Below, one piece after another: positions 17,138 to 25,431 of a stretch of 64,000 nt of DNA (the first letter of the stretch is position 1; every line of letters begins with the position of its first letter). Below the pieces are notes generated by a model, which did not search any database, was not told the origin of the DNA, and was given only the letters and a program-made list of their open reading frames with translations. The position numbers were made by a program, and so were the translations under genes. Origin of the DNA: Arcanobacterium phocae. GTDB lineage: Bacteria > Actinomycetota > Actinomycetes > Actinomycetales > Actinomycetaceae. The stretch covers positions 186,001-250,000 of the forward strand of contig NZ_JABAPM010000001.1 in assembly GCF_018913465.1 (NCBI RefSeq). Direction: 5' to 3'.

Positions 17138-18208
17138 GTGGTTGGACGTCTAGCAGATATTAAGGATTCACGCAAAGGAGATGGAGCTTTAATTGACCGG
17201 TTTGGACGTAACGCGACTGATTTACGAGTTTCCCTGACAGACCGTTGTAACCTTCGCTGTCAGTATTGTATGCCGGAAGAGGGCCTCCCATTATTGCCGC
17301 TATCCCAGGTTTTAAGCGACGATGAAGTTATTCGTCTTATTCGTTTAGGCGTTGAGCGGCTAGGAATAACAAAGGTCCGTTTTACTGGCGGTGAACCACT
17401 GTTACGTAAAGGGCTAGAAGACATCGTTGCTGCCACTGCCCAATTCGCTAATGATAGTGGACGACCTGATATCTCGCTAACGACTAACGGATTAGGACTT
17501 TCGCACCGGGCCGATGCATTGCGAAAAGCTGGCGTGAATAGGGTTAATATTTCCTTAGACTCCGCATCGCGTGAGGAATATCTTGCCCTGACAAGACGTG
17601 ATCGTTTCGAACATGTTCTAGAGGGCATCACAGCCGCGGTTAACGTTGGTTTTACACCAGTAAAGATCAATGCGGTAGTCATGCCTGGAGTCAACGATCA
17701 TTCAGTAGGCCAACTATTATCTCTAGCTTTGCGTTTGGGTGCTACGCTTCGGTTTATTGAATACATGCCGATCGGTCCTCAAGGTGAATGGAAACGAGGC
17801 GAAGTGATCACGTCGGATGCATTGATCGACATCTTGCGAGCGAATTTTGTTTTAGAACCAGAACCGAAATCGAAACGGGGAAGTTCGCCAGCTTCGTTGT
17901 GGAATGTTTCAGCCGGCTCATTTAATGGTGATAGTTTCCCAGCTGGCAAAGTTGGGTTCATTAGTTCGGTTTCGAGGCCGTTCTGTGCTGAGTGTGATCG
18001 TACTCGGCTCACTGCAGAGGGTGCCATACGGTCCTGTCTATTCAGTGACGATGAAACGGATTTACGTTCGTTGCTACGCGGAGGCGCTAACGATGACGAA
18101 GTAGTTCACGCTTGGCAACAAGCTATGTGGGGTAAGCCTTTGGGGCATGGAATAAACGACTATGGGTTTGTCCAGCCAGAACGAACTATGAGTTCTATTG
18201 GCGGATAA
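17138..18208 (+). CDS. moaA: GTP 3',8-cyclase MoaA
   Basis: This 356-residue radical-SAM enzyme carries out the first step of molybdenum cofactor synthesis, turning GTP into 3',8-cyclo-GTP. The SAM cluster motif is CNLRCQYC after SLTDR; the C-terminal second cluster is CAECDRTRL with a further cysteine 14 residues on (RSCLF); the protein ends in GG, which is required in the family for activity. I choose GTG at 17138 because GAGGGAGAAGAGA lies directly before it; a TTG at 17108 lacks such a site. It works with MoaC, encoded 3.3 kb downstream. Confidence 0.95.
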   Translation: MVGRLADIKDSRKGDGALIDRFGRNATDLRVSLTDRCNLRCQYCMPEEGLPLLPLSQVLSDDEVIRLIRLGVERLGITKVRFTGGEPLLRKGLEDIVAATAQFANDSGRPDISLTTNGLGLSHRADALRKAGVNRVNISLDSASREEYLALTRRDRFEHVLEGITAAVNVGFTPVKINAVVMPGVNDHSVGQLLSLALRLGATLRFIEYMPIGPQGEWKRGEVITSDALIDILRANFVLEPEPKSKRGSSPASLWNVSAGSFNGDSFPAGKVGFISSVSRPFCAECDRTRLTAEGAIRSCLFSDDETDLRSLLRGGANDDEVVHAWQQAMWGKPLGHGINDYGFVQPERTMSSIGG

Positions 18209-18235
18209 ATTCATCTGGTTTACACAAGGAGAAAT

Positions 18236-18490
18236 ATGTCGAAAACTGTTCTTATGAGATATTTTGCAGGCATTGCGGATACTGCTGGGATAAGTCAAGA
18301 AACAGTGGAGTTGAGCCCCGATGCTACAGTTGCTGATTTAGCTAATACCTTATCTGCCTTACACGGGGAGCAATTTCGTCTTAATCTCGCAGTATGTGCT
18401 CTCATTAGTAGCGGGCGTCGGTTGCAAGACGACGACCCACTACTGGATGGTGCCGAGATTGATGCCTTGCCCCCATTTGCTGGGGGGTGA
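18236..18490 (+). CDS. moaD: molybdopterin synthase small subunit MoaD
   Basis: An 84-residue ubiquitin-fold sulfur carrier. It ends in PPFAGG, the double-glycine tail that is adenylated by MoeB, thiocarboxylated and inserted into the MoaE active site. AGGAGAAAT precedes the ATG. It is 27 bases after moaA and converges on the mogA-moaE gene with only three bases between the stops. Confidence 0.93.
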   Translation: MSKTVLMRYFAGIADTAGISQETVELSPDATVADLANTLSALHGEQFRLNLAVCALISSGRRLQDDDPLLDGAEIDALPPFAGG

Positions 18491-18493
18491 GGT

Positions 18494-19480
18494 TTAGGCC
18501 ATTCCTGACCACTCTGAAGTGCCGTCGGTGAATTCTTGTTTCTTCCACACGGGGAGATCGAGCTTGATACGCTCTACAAGATCTTCAACAGCTGAGAAGG
18601 ATTCCCTACGGTGGTCGGAACTAACTGCCACCCCGAGGGCTACATCTCCTACGTCGAGTTGTCCAACTCGGTGAATAACAGCGATTTTGTGGAGCCCATG
18701 TTCGGTTGCAACTTTGTGGGCAATGGATTTCACAATATCGGATGCGCTTGGGTGGGCAGAATAATTGATTCTGATGACGCCTTTTTTGTGGTCGTGATTG
18801 CGGACACGGCCGCAGAAACTTGTGATTGCACCGGCTGCATCCGTTGTAACGGCCTCTTCGAGTTCTGACATCGAGATCGGTGTGTTCTGAACTCGAGCAA
18901 TGATGACATCGCCAGCGCCGGTAGAAGCCTCAGTTCCGTGTGCTAGTGCGTAAGTCTTTGCAAAGTGCTCGGAATGAGAGGAGTGTGTATGTGGGTGGTC
19001 GCCATCATTGAGTTGATCGACAAGGTGAACGAAAAGATGAGAAATTATTGAGATGCCTTCGGCGACACCGCTAGGAGAACCAGGAAGACTAATGACAACA
19101 GAACGATGGTTTCCATCGTCAATAACGCCAGCGACTGAACGGGTCAAAGCAGATGTAGCTACTTTAGATCCCTCGCGGATCATAGCTGGAATTCCAGGAA
19201 TATCATATGTGAGGATTGACGATATTGCTTGGGGCGTTTGATCTCGACGAGTAATTCCAGTTCCGCCTGTGGTGAGGATGATGTTAGCCCCTGCTTCCAT
19301 TGAATCGTGTACAGCGCCTTGAACGGGTTCGATGCCATCGGGTACCACAGTGTAGAAAGTGACTTCACCAATTTGGGCGAGAAGGTCTTGTGCAAGTGGT
19401 CCAGACTCGTCCTCCCGAACGCCACAAGAGACTCGATCAGAGACAGTGATGACAGCAAATTTTATCTGGTTTCGATTCAT
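18494..19480 (-). CDS. fused molybdopterin adenylyltransferase (MogA/MoaB) and molybdopterin synthase large subunit (MoaE)
   Basis: A 328-residue two-domain protein. Residues 1 to about 160 are a MogA/MoaB domain with VSDR near the start and the nucleotide site TTGGTGITRRDQTP near 70-83, which adenylates molybdopterin before metal insertion. A linker rich in His and Ser (about 163-195) follows. Residues about 203-328 are MoaE: GAITSFCGRVRNHDHKKGV, IAVIHRVGQLDVGD and PVWKKQEF, the last carrying the catalytic lysines. One polypeptide thus covers two nonconsecutive-looking but adjacent steps of the pathway, before and after dithiolene formation. It is divergent from moeB by 45 bases. Confidence 0.92.
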   Translation of the reverse strand: MNRNQIKFAVITVSDRVSCGVREDESGPLAQDLLAQIGEVTFYTVVPDGIEPVQGAVHDSMEAGANIILTTGGTGITRRDQTPQAISSILTYDIPGIPAMIREGSKVATSALTRSVAGVIDDGNHRSVVISLPGSPSGVAEGISIISHLFVHLVDQLNDGDHPHTHSSHSEHFAKTYALAHGTEASTGAGDVIIARVQNTPISMSELEEAVTTDAAGAITSFCGRVRNHDHKKGVIRINYSAHPSASDIVKSIAHKVATEHGLHKIAVIHRVGQLDVGDVALGVAVSSDHRRESFSAVEDLVERIKLDLPVWKKQEFTDGTSEWSGMA

Positions 19481-19525
19481 GAAATCAGTCTAAAGGATAA
19501 CTGAGTACTTGCAAATGGAAGGAAA

Positions 19526-20260
19526 ATGATGCGGTATACAAGGCATATTCGCCTAACGGGATTCGGCGAGCGATCGCAAGAGCGTGTTGAGAATTCGAAA
19601 ATTTTGGTGATTGGTGCCGGGGGATTGGGCTCGCCAGTCCTGTTATACCTCGCTGCGGCGGGAGTAGGAACATTGGGAATTGTCGACGACGACGTCGTTG
19701 ATATTTCAAATTTGCAACGGCAAGTTCTCCATACCTCCGAAGACGATGGAATCCTAAAGACACAAAGTGCAGAAGAAAGATTAACTGCTCTTAATCCGCG
19801 GGTTCACATTGAACGGCATCCCTACCGAATCACATCTGAAAATGCAACACAGATTGCGAGCTCCTACGATTTGGTCATTGACTGTTCTGATAATTTTCAG
19901 ACACGATACCTTATCGATCGTGTCTGCGAGCAACAAAAAATTCCGCATGTATGGGGCGCGGTGATCGCGTATTATGGACAAGTTAGTGTGTTCCTTCATG
20001 ATGGTTTAGCTACGAGTGCAACACTTCAAGATGTTTATCCGCAGTCGCAGAAATACGAAGATCTGCCTTCTCCGGGAGTAAAAGGTACATTTGGGCCGTT
20101 GTGCGGAATGGTAGGGTCTTTTATGGCCGCAGAAGCACTGAAGATAGTAGCTGGAGTAGGTAGCATTATGGCTGGAAAGCTTGCACTTATTGATGTTTTT
20201 AATAGTGATCTGCGAACGATACCTATTATCAAGCGATCGATGGAAACGGTAAAGGACTGA
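19526..20260 (+). CDS. moeB: MoeB/ThiF-family E1-like adenylyltransferase lacking zinc cysteines
   Basis: A 244-residue Rossmann-fold enzyme expected to adenylate the MoaD C-terminal glycine. VIGAGGLGSPVLLYLAAAG is the nucleotide loop, SNLQRQVLH the conserved arginine/glutamine motif, and DCSDNFQTRYLID the metal-binding aspartate strand. The two CxxC zinc pairs that normally staple the C-terminal half are absent: the usual first pair is replaced by FLHDGLATSATLQDVYP and the last by DVFNSDLRTIPIIKR. Only one cysteine (PLCGMVGS) is left in that region. Two tandem ATGs (19526, 19529) follow GGAAGGA; either may be used. It is one base from moeA. Confidence 0.87.
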   Translation: MMRYTRHIRLTGFGERSQERVENSKILVIGAGGLGSPVLLYLAAAGVGTLGIVDDDVVDISNLQRQVLHTSEDDGILKTQSAEERLTALNPRVHIERHPYRITSENATQIASSYDLVIDCSDNFQTRYLIDRVCEQQKIPHVWGAVIAYYGQVSVFLHDGLATSATLQDVYPQSQKYEDLPSPGVKGTFGPLCGMVGSFMAAEALKIVAGVGSIMAGKLALIDVFNSDLRTIPIIKRSMETVKD

Positions 20261-20261
20261 C

Positions 20262-21479
20262 GTGAAAACTGTAGAAGAGCATTACCGGGATGTGCTTGCT
20301 CTGGGAGCTCCCGTTGAAGATATGACGGTTGAACTGGCACAAGCACAACATCTAGTATTGGCTGAAGATGTGGTGGCACATAATGCTATTCCGCCTTTTA
20401 CTAATTCAGCGATGGACGGATTTGCTGTCAGAGCGGCGGATGTTCGTCCGGGGACAGTGCTTCGAGTTGTCGACGATATTCCTGCAGGCGGTTTTTCACG
20501 CCTGAGGGTAACCGAAGGAACCACAAGCAGAATCATGACAGGAGCTCCGCTACCAGCCGGAGCGGATGCGGTGCTGAAAGTCGAAGACACCGAGGGTCAA
20601 ATGGCAAATATGCGAGCCACTTTGCCGTCATCGATTGTTGCTTGTTCTGAAGTGGCTTCCGGTGCGAACGTACGTCACATAGGTGAAGATATAGCTAGCG
20701 GGGCAGTAGCTTTCCGTTCAGGAACGCGGATTAATCCGGCGCATGTGGCTGCGCTCGCAGCTTTAGGACATGGAACAGTGCGCGTTCATCGCCGTCTTCG
20801 AATAGGTATTATTGCCACCGGACAAGAATTGACCACACCGGGCCAGCCACTAGAACAGGGACGAATCCCAGACTCGAATTCATACCTTGTAGCTGGTCTT
20901 TGTCAAGATGCCAACACTACTGTTATACCTGTTTCGTTGCACTCTGACGATCATCTGAAATTCATAAGTCAATTAGAGCGGGTTGCTACAAAATGTGATT
21001 TGATCATAACAACTGGTGGAATCAGCGCTGGAGCATTCGACGTCGTCAAAGCAGCTTTATCATCGACCGGTGTCACCTTTGCCAAAGTTGCTATGCAACC
21101 AGGCAAACCTCAAGGATGGGGCACTATTAATGGAATCCCAATAGTATGTCTTCCTGGGAACCCGGTGAGCGTATTTGTTTCTTTCCATCTTTTCGTTTTG
21201 CCACTTATTCGCACTATGCAGGGCGAGTCTGGTAAAAGATTTGCGGATCTATTCACTATCAGCCAAGCTGGAGTTTCCTGGCAGCACAAGACTGGACGCG
21301 ACCAGTTCCTCCCGGCAATTTTGGGAGAAAACGGAGTTGAACCTGCTGCTAAAGGTGGTTCAGGTTCACATCTTGTTGGCTCGTTGCCGAAAGCACAATT
21401 TCTGGCCGTCACGCCAGCTAATGTAGAACGCATTAATGTTGGCGATGTAATCTCTGTTTTGCCATTTACTCTTATTTGA
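20262..21479 (+). CDS. moeA: molybdopterin molybdenumtransferase MoeA
   Basis: This 405-residue enzyme inserts molybdate into adenylylated molybdopterin. Family landmarks are PPFTNSAMDGFAVRA near residue 44, RIMTGAPLPAGADAVLKVED near 90, the GIIATGQEL strand and TTGGISAGAFDVVK of the MogA-like domain III, and LPGNPVSVFVSFHLFV near 290. It starts on GTG one base after the moeB stop and is followed closely by moaC, so moeB-moeA-moaC form an operon. Confidence 0.94.
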   Translation: MKTVEEHYRDVLALGAPVEDMTVELAQAQHLVLAEDVVAHNAIPPFTNSAMDGFAVRAADVRPGTVLRVVDDIPAGGFSRLRVTEGTTSRIMTGAPLPAGADAVLKVEDTEGQMANMRATLPSSIVACSEVASGANVRHIGEDIASGAVAFRSGTRINPAHVAALAALGHGTVRVHRRLRIGIIATGQELTTPGQPLEQGRIPDSNSYLVAGLCQDANTTVIPVSLHSDDHLKFISQLERVATKCDLIITTGGISAGAFDVVKAALSSTGVTFAKVAMQPGKPQGWGTINGIPIVCLPGNPVSVFVSFHLFVLPLIRTMQGESGKRFADLFTISQAGVSWQHKTGRDQFLPAILGENGVEPAAKGGSGSHLVGSLPKAQFLAVTPANVERINVGDVISVLPFTLI

Positions 21480-21491
21480 AAAAGGAACCAT

Positions 21492-21977
21492 ATGGATTCG
21501 ACTATGTCCTTCACACATCTCGATACTGCCGGTCATGCATACATGGTTGATGTGACTAGCAAGCAGCCGACCGTCCGCGAAGCTACTGCAATCGGGAGAG
21601 TTTTGTGTTCACCACGTATCATGCAGGCACTACGAGACGGCTCTGTGCCGAAAGGTGATGTCCTGGCGGTCGCGCGTATTAGTGCTATCCAGTCAGTAAA
21701 GAAAGTCCCTGACCTCCTCCCACTGGCACATGTTATAGGCATTCATGGGGTGAGCGTCGATATCCGCTTGGAGGAGGACCATGTTGCTATTTCAGCAACA
21801 GTTCGGACCGCGGATCGAACTGGAGTTGAGATGGAAGCGATCACGGCTGTCACCGTTGGCGCACTATCCATCATCGATATGGTCAAAGGTGTAGACCGAA
21901 GCGCTTATATCGCAGACTGCAAAATTGTCCGCAAGTCAGGTGGGCGTTCTGGCGAATGGAAACGAACAGACAGTTAA
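21492..21977 (+). CDS. moaC: cyclic pyranopterin monophosphate synthase MoaC
   Basis: A 161-residue enzyme that converts 3',8-cyclo-GTP from MoaA into cPMP. The conserved KVPDLLPLAHVIGIHG and the catalytic EMEAITAVTVGALSIIDMVKG are present. AAAAAGGAACC lies before the ATG. The stop codon overlaps that of the converging modBC gene by four bases, leaving no room for a separate terminator. Confidence 0.95.
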   Translation: MDSTMSFTHLDTAGHAYMVDVTSKQPTVREATAIGRVLCSPRIMQALRDGSVPKGDVLAVARISAIQSVKKVPDLLPLAHVIGIHGVSVDIRLEEDHVAISATVRTADRTGVEMEAITAVTVGALSIIDMVKGVDRSAYIADCKIVRKSGGRSGEWKRTDS

Positions 21978-23488
21978 TTAGCACGTCGAGTCTTACGAGC
22001 CGAAATCACGCGCCCTTTGCTTAAAGTAACGATTGAATCAGCTATGTATTCAGCATCGAGAACATTATGAGTCACGATAATCGTAGTCACCCGAGCTGCA
22101 GAAAGACGAGCGCGTAATTGCTGTCGTAAGGACTCCGTGGTGGTTTCATCAAGAGCAGTAAAAGGCTCATCTAAGAGAACAACATCCGGATTGATGGCCA
22201 TAGCTCGAGCTAATGCAATTCGTTGAGCTTGTCCGCCAGATAATTGCGTTGAACGACGGTGAGCGAAATCAGCCATATCAACGAGTGCTAATTCAGTTAA
22301 AGCACGTTGCCGGGCTTTATCGCGTGGCATCCCTGCACATCGCAGACCGAATTCTACATTTGCAATGACGCTCAGGTGCGGAAAGAGCAGTGGGGTTTGT
22401 TGTAGTGAAACAACGCGGGGACGCGGTGGATCGAAAACAACTGTTCCAGATGATGGTAGTAACGATCGGGCTATTAAACCTAATAAGGTAGATTTTCCAG
22501 AGCCATTAGCTCCCATAACAGCTGTCACTGAATGCGCTGGAAAATGTGTTTTGATATAAACGTTTCGGCTAGCAACATGCGCTGAGACTGCGATTGAAGG
22601 GGCTGACAACGACGGGAGAGCGTTGTTTGTATATTCCTTCTCTGGAATAGATGTGCGGAAGTGACCTCGAATCCAGCTAGCTAGAGGCCACTGGCGATGG
22701 GAAAAACCAGCAATTGCTAACATTAAAGTTGCTAAACCGATCAGCACTACTGCTAAGGCAAGAGCCTGGTCAGTGTCCATTTCTCGTTGTAAATATATTT
22801 GGAGGGGCATTGTGCGTGTTACTGCTTGTAGGGAACCCGCAAACGTTATTGTCGCGCCAAACTCTCCTAGCGCACGTGAAAAAGCGAGCGCGATAGAAGA
22901 AACAAGCGAGGGGCTAAGGATCGGCAGAGTGACATGAAAAAATGTATAGCTTCTGTCTGCCCCTAGACTGCGTGCAGTATCCTCATAGGCATTACCGTTA
23001 GTTTGGACTGCCGATTCGAATGACATAACCAAAAATGGCATAGAAACAAATACTTGCGCAAAAATAACTGCCAACGTGCTGAAGCTGATTGAAATCCCAC
23101 CAAGTTCAAGGTAGCGTCCTATGAGTCCTTGGCGTCCCCACGTCAACAGTAGTGCAAGACCCGCAACAACCGGTGGCAACACCATGGGTAATAGCACTAT
23201 TACTCGCAGTAGTTTAGACCACCAATTCCTGCTCCGAGCCAGCACAACAGCAAGCGGCACGCCCAGGATTGTGGCAATCGCCGTTGAGACCAGGCATGTT
23301 TTTAGGGATAGCCATAATGCATCTGTTGCTTCTTGAGACACAATCAACTCGAAGAACACTGCCCAAGGTGTTCGCCAGAATATTGCTATTAATGGAATAG
23401 AAAGAAAGCAAAGAGCTAATAGTGCTGGTACTAGGAGCCAAGGAGCGTAAGCGGAGCGTTGCGACAAATCTGGATGCTTGTTACTCAC
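21974..23488 (-). CDS. fused molybdate ABC transporter permease and ATP-binding protein (ModB-ModC)
   Basis: About 504 residues. The N-terminal half is a ModB permease with six hydrophobic segments and the EAA loop (EDTARSLGADRSYTFFHVTL) near residue 169. After a linker the C-terminal half is an ABC ATPase: Walker A GANGSGKST near 327, signature LSGGQAQRIALARA, Walker B VVLLDEPFTAL and the switch histidine in IIVTHN. No C-terminal TOBE/Mop regulatory domain follows, so the ATPase is minimal. I take the GTG at 23488, which overlaps the modA stop (GTGAGTAA); a frame open to 23524 would overlap modA more. It would import molybdate with ModA. Confidence 0.9.
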   Translation of the reverse strand: MSNKHPDLSQRSAYAPWLLVPALLALCFLSIPLIAIFWRTPWAVFFELIVSQEATDALWLSLKTCLVSTAIATILGVPLAVVLARSRNWWSKLLRVIVLLPMVLPPVVAGLALLLTWGRQGLIGRYLELGGISISFSTLAVIFAQVFVSMPFLVMSFESAVQTNGNAYEDTARSLGADRSYTFFHVTLPILSPSLVSSIALAFSRALGEFGATITFAGSLQAVTRTMPLQIYLQREMDTDQALALAVVLIGLATLMLAIAGFSHRQWPLASWIRGHFRTSIPEKEYTNNALPSLSAPSIAVSAHVASRNVYIKTHFPAHSVTAVMGANGSGKSTLLGLIARSLLPSSGTVVFDPPRPRVVSLQQTPLLFPHLSVIANVEFGLRCAGMPRDKARQRALTELALVDMADFAHRRSTQLSGGQAQRIALARAMAINPDVVLLDEPFTALDETTTESLRQQLRARLSAARVTTIIVTHNVLDAEYIADSIVTLSKGRVISARKTRRAN

Positions 23489-24242
23489 GGATACCGACCG
23501 TAACCGAAAATCCGTACTCGCCAAGCTTTCGCTGTCCAGCTTCGCTTTTAATAAGATCTAGAATATGTCGAGCAGCTTCCACATTATGGCTATTGCGGGT
23601 CAAACCCACCATATAGTTGTTGACCACTTGATTGGCATTGTCGATATCGATTACTTGAATTTTATCGCGCGCAGCCTCTGCGTCGGTTCGGTAAACAACT
23701 CCGGCATCAGCTTCTGCACTGGTCACTTTTCCGAGAACGCTTGTCACTGATTGTTCTTCTGACGATGGCGATAGAGCCACGCCATTTAATTCTGCAAGTT
23801 TTTGAGTGGCAGCTCCGCAAGGAACTTCCGGAGCGCAGATAACAAGTCGTTTGCTGTCAAGTGACCCATCAGAAAAACCGGTGACGCTACCCGGATTATC
23901 TCGCGGTACGACAAGAACCAGAGTGTTCGATGCGAACATAGTTGCATGCGAGACAAGCTTTTTGTCGCTAGCTTTCTTCATATTAGATTCATTTGCGGTT
24001 AATAGTAAATCAGCTGGGGCGCCGCTAGAAAGCTGATCAACTAAACCTGAAGAACCGTCAAAATTAAAAGTGACAGTGGCGTCTGGGTCTAGTTCTTTTA
24101 TGAGTTCGGGAAGAACATTGTGGAGGGATGCGGCGGCAAAAACAGTTACGCCATCTGGTTTGGCTGGATACGATTGTGTAACTGAGCATGCTGTCATGCC
24201 GATTGCAAGAATAGAGCAGACAAGTATATTGCTTTTTCTCAT
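23481..24242 (-). CDS. modA: molybdate-binding lipoprotein ModA
   Basis: A 253-residue periplasmic-binding-type protein. The signal peptide MRKSNILVCSILAIGMTAC ends in a lipobox (MTA then C), so it should be lipid-anchored outside the membrane. VTVFAAASLHNVLPEL and FDGSSGLVDQLSSGAPADLLLTA are classical ModA anion-binding loops with serines for oxyanion contact; DAGVVYRTDA lies in the second lobe. GGAGGACGGCC directly precedes the ATG at 24242, so I reject a longer frame to 24260. It is the first gene of modA-modBC. Confidence 0.93.
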   Translation of the reverse strand: MRKSNILVCSILAIGMTACSVTQSYPAKPDGVTVFAAASLHNVLPELIKELDPDATVTFNFDGSSGLVDQLSSGAPADLLLTANESNMKKASDKKLVSHATMFASNTLVLVVPRDNPGSVTGFSDGSLDSKRLVICAPEVPCGAATQKLAELNGVALSPSSEEQSVTSVLGKVTSAEADAGVVYRTDAEAARDKIQVIDIDNANQVVNNYMVGLTRNSHNVEAARHILDLIKSEAGQRKLGEYGFSVTVGIRE

Positions 24243-24321
24243 GGCCGTCCTCCAATGCAAATTTATACGCGTTGTTGCATCGTATGTATCAATGTGTCAC
24301 TATTTGCTAAGACTAGTCTAT

Positions 24322-24340
24322 CTATGTGAAATACACGTAG
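24322..24340. promoter_or_regulatory. imperfect dyad in the modA-tatA divergent region
   Basis: CTATGTG (24322-24328) and CACGTAG (24334-24340) form a seven-base inverted repeat with one mismatch and a five-base centre. TACACGT recurs 41 bases further on (24373) and TATGTGAA recurs near 24385, so the half-sites are repeated across the 176-base region between modA and tatA. It may be a regulator-binding region; no factor can be named. Confidence 0.35.
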
Positions 24341-24418
24341 GGTAGAAGTAGTGGACTTAAGTTTGCGATCTATACACGTTAGTATATGTGAACTGACAAA
24401 TTCCGAATGGAGGAAGCC

Positions 24419-24610
24419 GTGAAACCATCACACGTTCTTGTTGTTATTATTGTCTTGATTATTATTTTTGGTGCTTCTAAACTACCAACAATTGCAAAAT
24501 CGATTGGGCAAAGCGCCAAAGTCCTCAAAAAAGAAATGAAAGAACTCCAAGACGATGTTCCACCAGAGTCCTCGGATACGCCAGATCATAAGGAAACTGA
24601 TAAGAAGTAA
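24419..24610 (+). CDS. tatA: Sec-independent protein translocase TatA
   Basis: A 63-residue TatA/E protein: a short N-terminus, a membrane helix HVLVVIIVLIIIFGASKLP with the FG hinge motif and a following amphipathic helix IAKSIGQSAKVLKKEMKEL, then a short acidic tail. TatA oligomerises to form the pore for folded twin-arginine substrates. GGAGGAAGCC directly before the GTG at 24419 decides the start; the in-frame ATG at 24407 is part of that ribosome-binding site. tatC follows after eight bases. Confidence 0.9.
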   Translation: MKPSHVLVVIIVLIIIFGASKLPTIAKSIGQSAKVLKKEMKELQDDVPPESSDTPDHKETDKK

Positions 24611-24618
24611 GGCATAAA

Positions 24619-25371
24619 GTGGCTAAAAATCCAGAAGCGCGAATGGGGATTTTTGCACATATCCGCGAGCTTCGAAAGCGGCTGGTCTTAGCGCTTTTGG
24701 GTATAGTCATCGGGACTGTCCCCGGGTGGTACTTGTATGAGCCAGTGATGCGGTTTATTCAAGAACCAGTGAGGCAATCACAAAATGCGGAGCTAGCACT
24801 CAACTTTCAGACCATTGGGGCAGCTTTTGACTTGAAGTTAACTGTGGCTATCTGGCTTAGTATCTTGTTGACAAGCCCGTGGTGGATAACACAGGTGGGT
24901 CTTTTTATTGCTCCTGCTTTGAAACGTAGAGAAAAGCTCTATGTTCTTTTATTCGGTGTCGTTGGAGTAATTCTGTTTAGCAGTGGCGCGATCAGCGGAG
25001 TGTGGATGGCGCCGCGGGCAGTAGAGATCTTACAATCATTTGTGCCTGAGGGGGCGGTTTCGCTACTGCAGGCAAATGCATATGTCACTTTTTACATGCG
25101 GCTGGTAATTGCATTTGGTATCTCATTTTTATTGCCAGAATTGCTTGTTGTGCTGAATTTCTTAGGCCTTATGTCTGCGAAAACAATGATAAAAGGTTGG
25201 CGTTGGGCAACCGTTGTAGCATTTGTTTTTGCAGCAATCGCTAATCCCTTGCCAAGTCCGTGGCCGATGATCGTTCAGGCATTATTCTTGTTAGCTCTGT
25301 ACTTACTTGCAGTTCTTGTTTCTTGGATTCGAGAACGAGTGGTAACAAGATCGCTAAAGAAAATATCCTGA
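24619..25371 (+). CDS. tatC: Sec-independent protein translocase TatC
   Basis: A 250-residue membrane protein with six hydrophobic segments. The N-terminal HIRELRKRLV is the conserved cytosolic signal-recognition segment; the first periplasmic loop contains FQTIGAAFDLKL, and FGISFLLPELLV carries the conserved membrane glutamate. It starts on GTG just after tatA. Together with the distant tatB at 9980 this gives a complete TatABC system around the dms and cofactor genes. A strong bidirectional terminator follows. Confidence 0.94.
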   Translation: MAKNPEARMGIFAHIRELRKRLVLALLGIVIGTVPGWYLYEPVMRFIQEPVRQSQNAELALNFQTIGAAFDLKLTVAIWLSILLTSPWWITQVGLFIAPALKRREKLYVLLFGVVGVILFSSGAISGVWMAPRAVEILQSFVPEGAVSLLQANAYVTFYMRLVIAFGISFLLPELLVVLNFLGLMSAKTMIKGWRWATVVAFVFAAIANPLPSPWPMIVQALFLLALYLLAVLVSWIRERVVTRSLKKIS

Positions 25372-25385
25372 GAAATTTTTGTGAA

Positions 25386-25428
25386 ATATGTTTTGGGGCC
25401 TCTACTAAGTAGAGGCCCCAAAACATAT
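25386..25428. terminator. strong bidirectional terminator between tatC and the O-methyltransferase
   Basis: ATATGTTTTGGGGCCTCTA and TAGAGGCCCCAAAACATAT pair perfectly over 19 bases around a five-base loop. The A/T ends give a T-run on both strands, as expected for a terminator shared by converging genes. Confidence 0.92.
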
Positions 25429-25431
25429 GAG

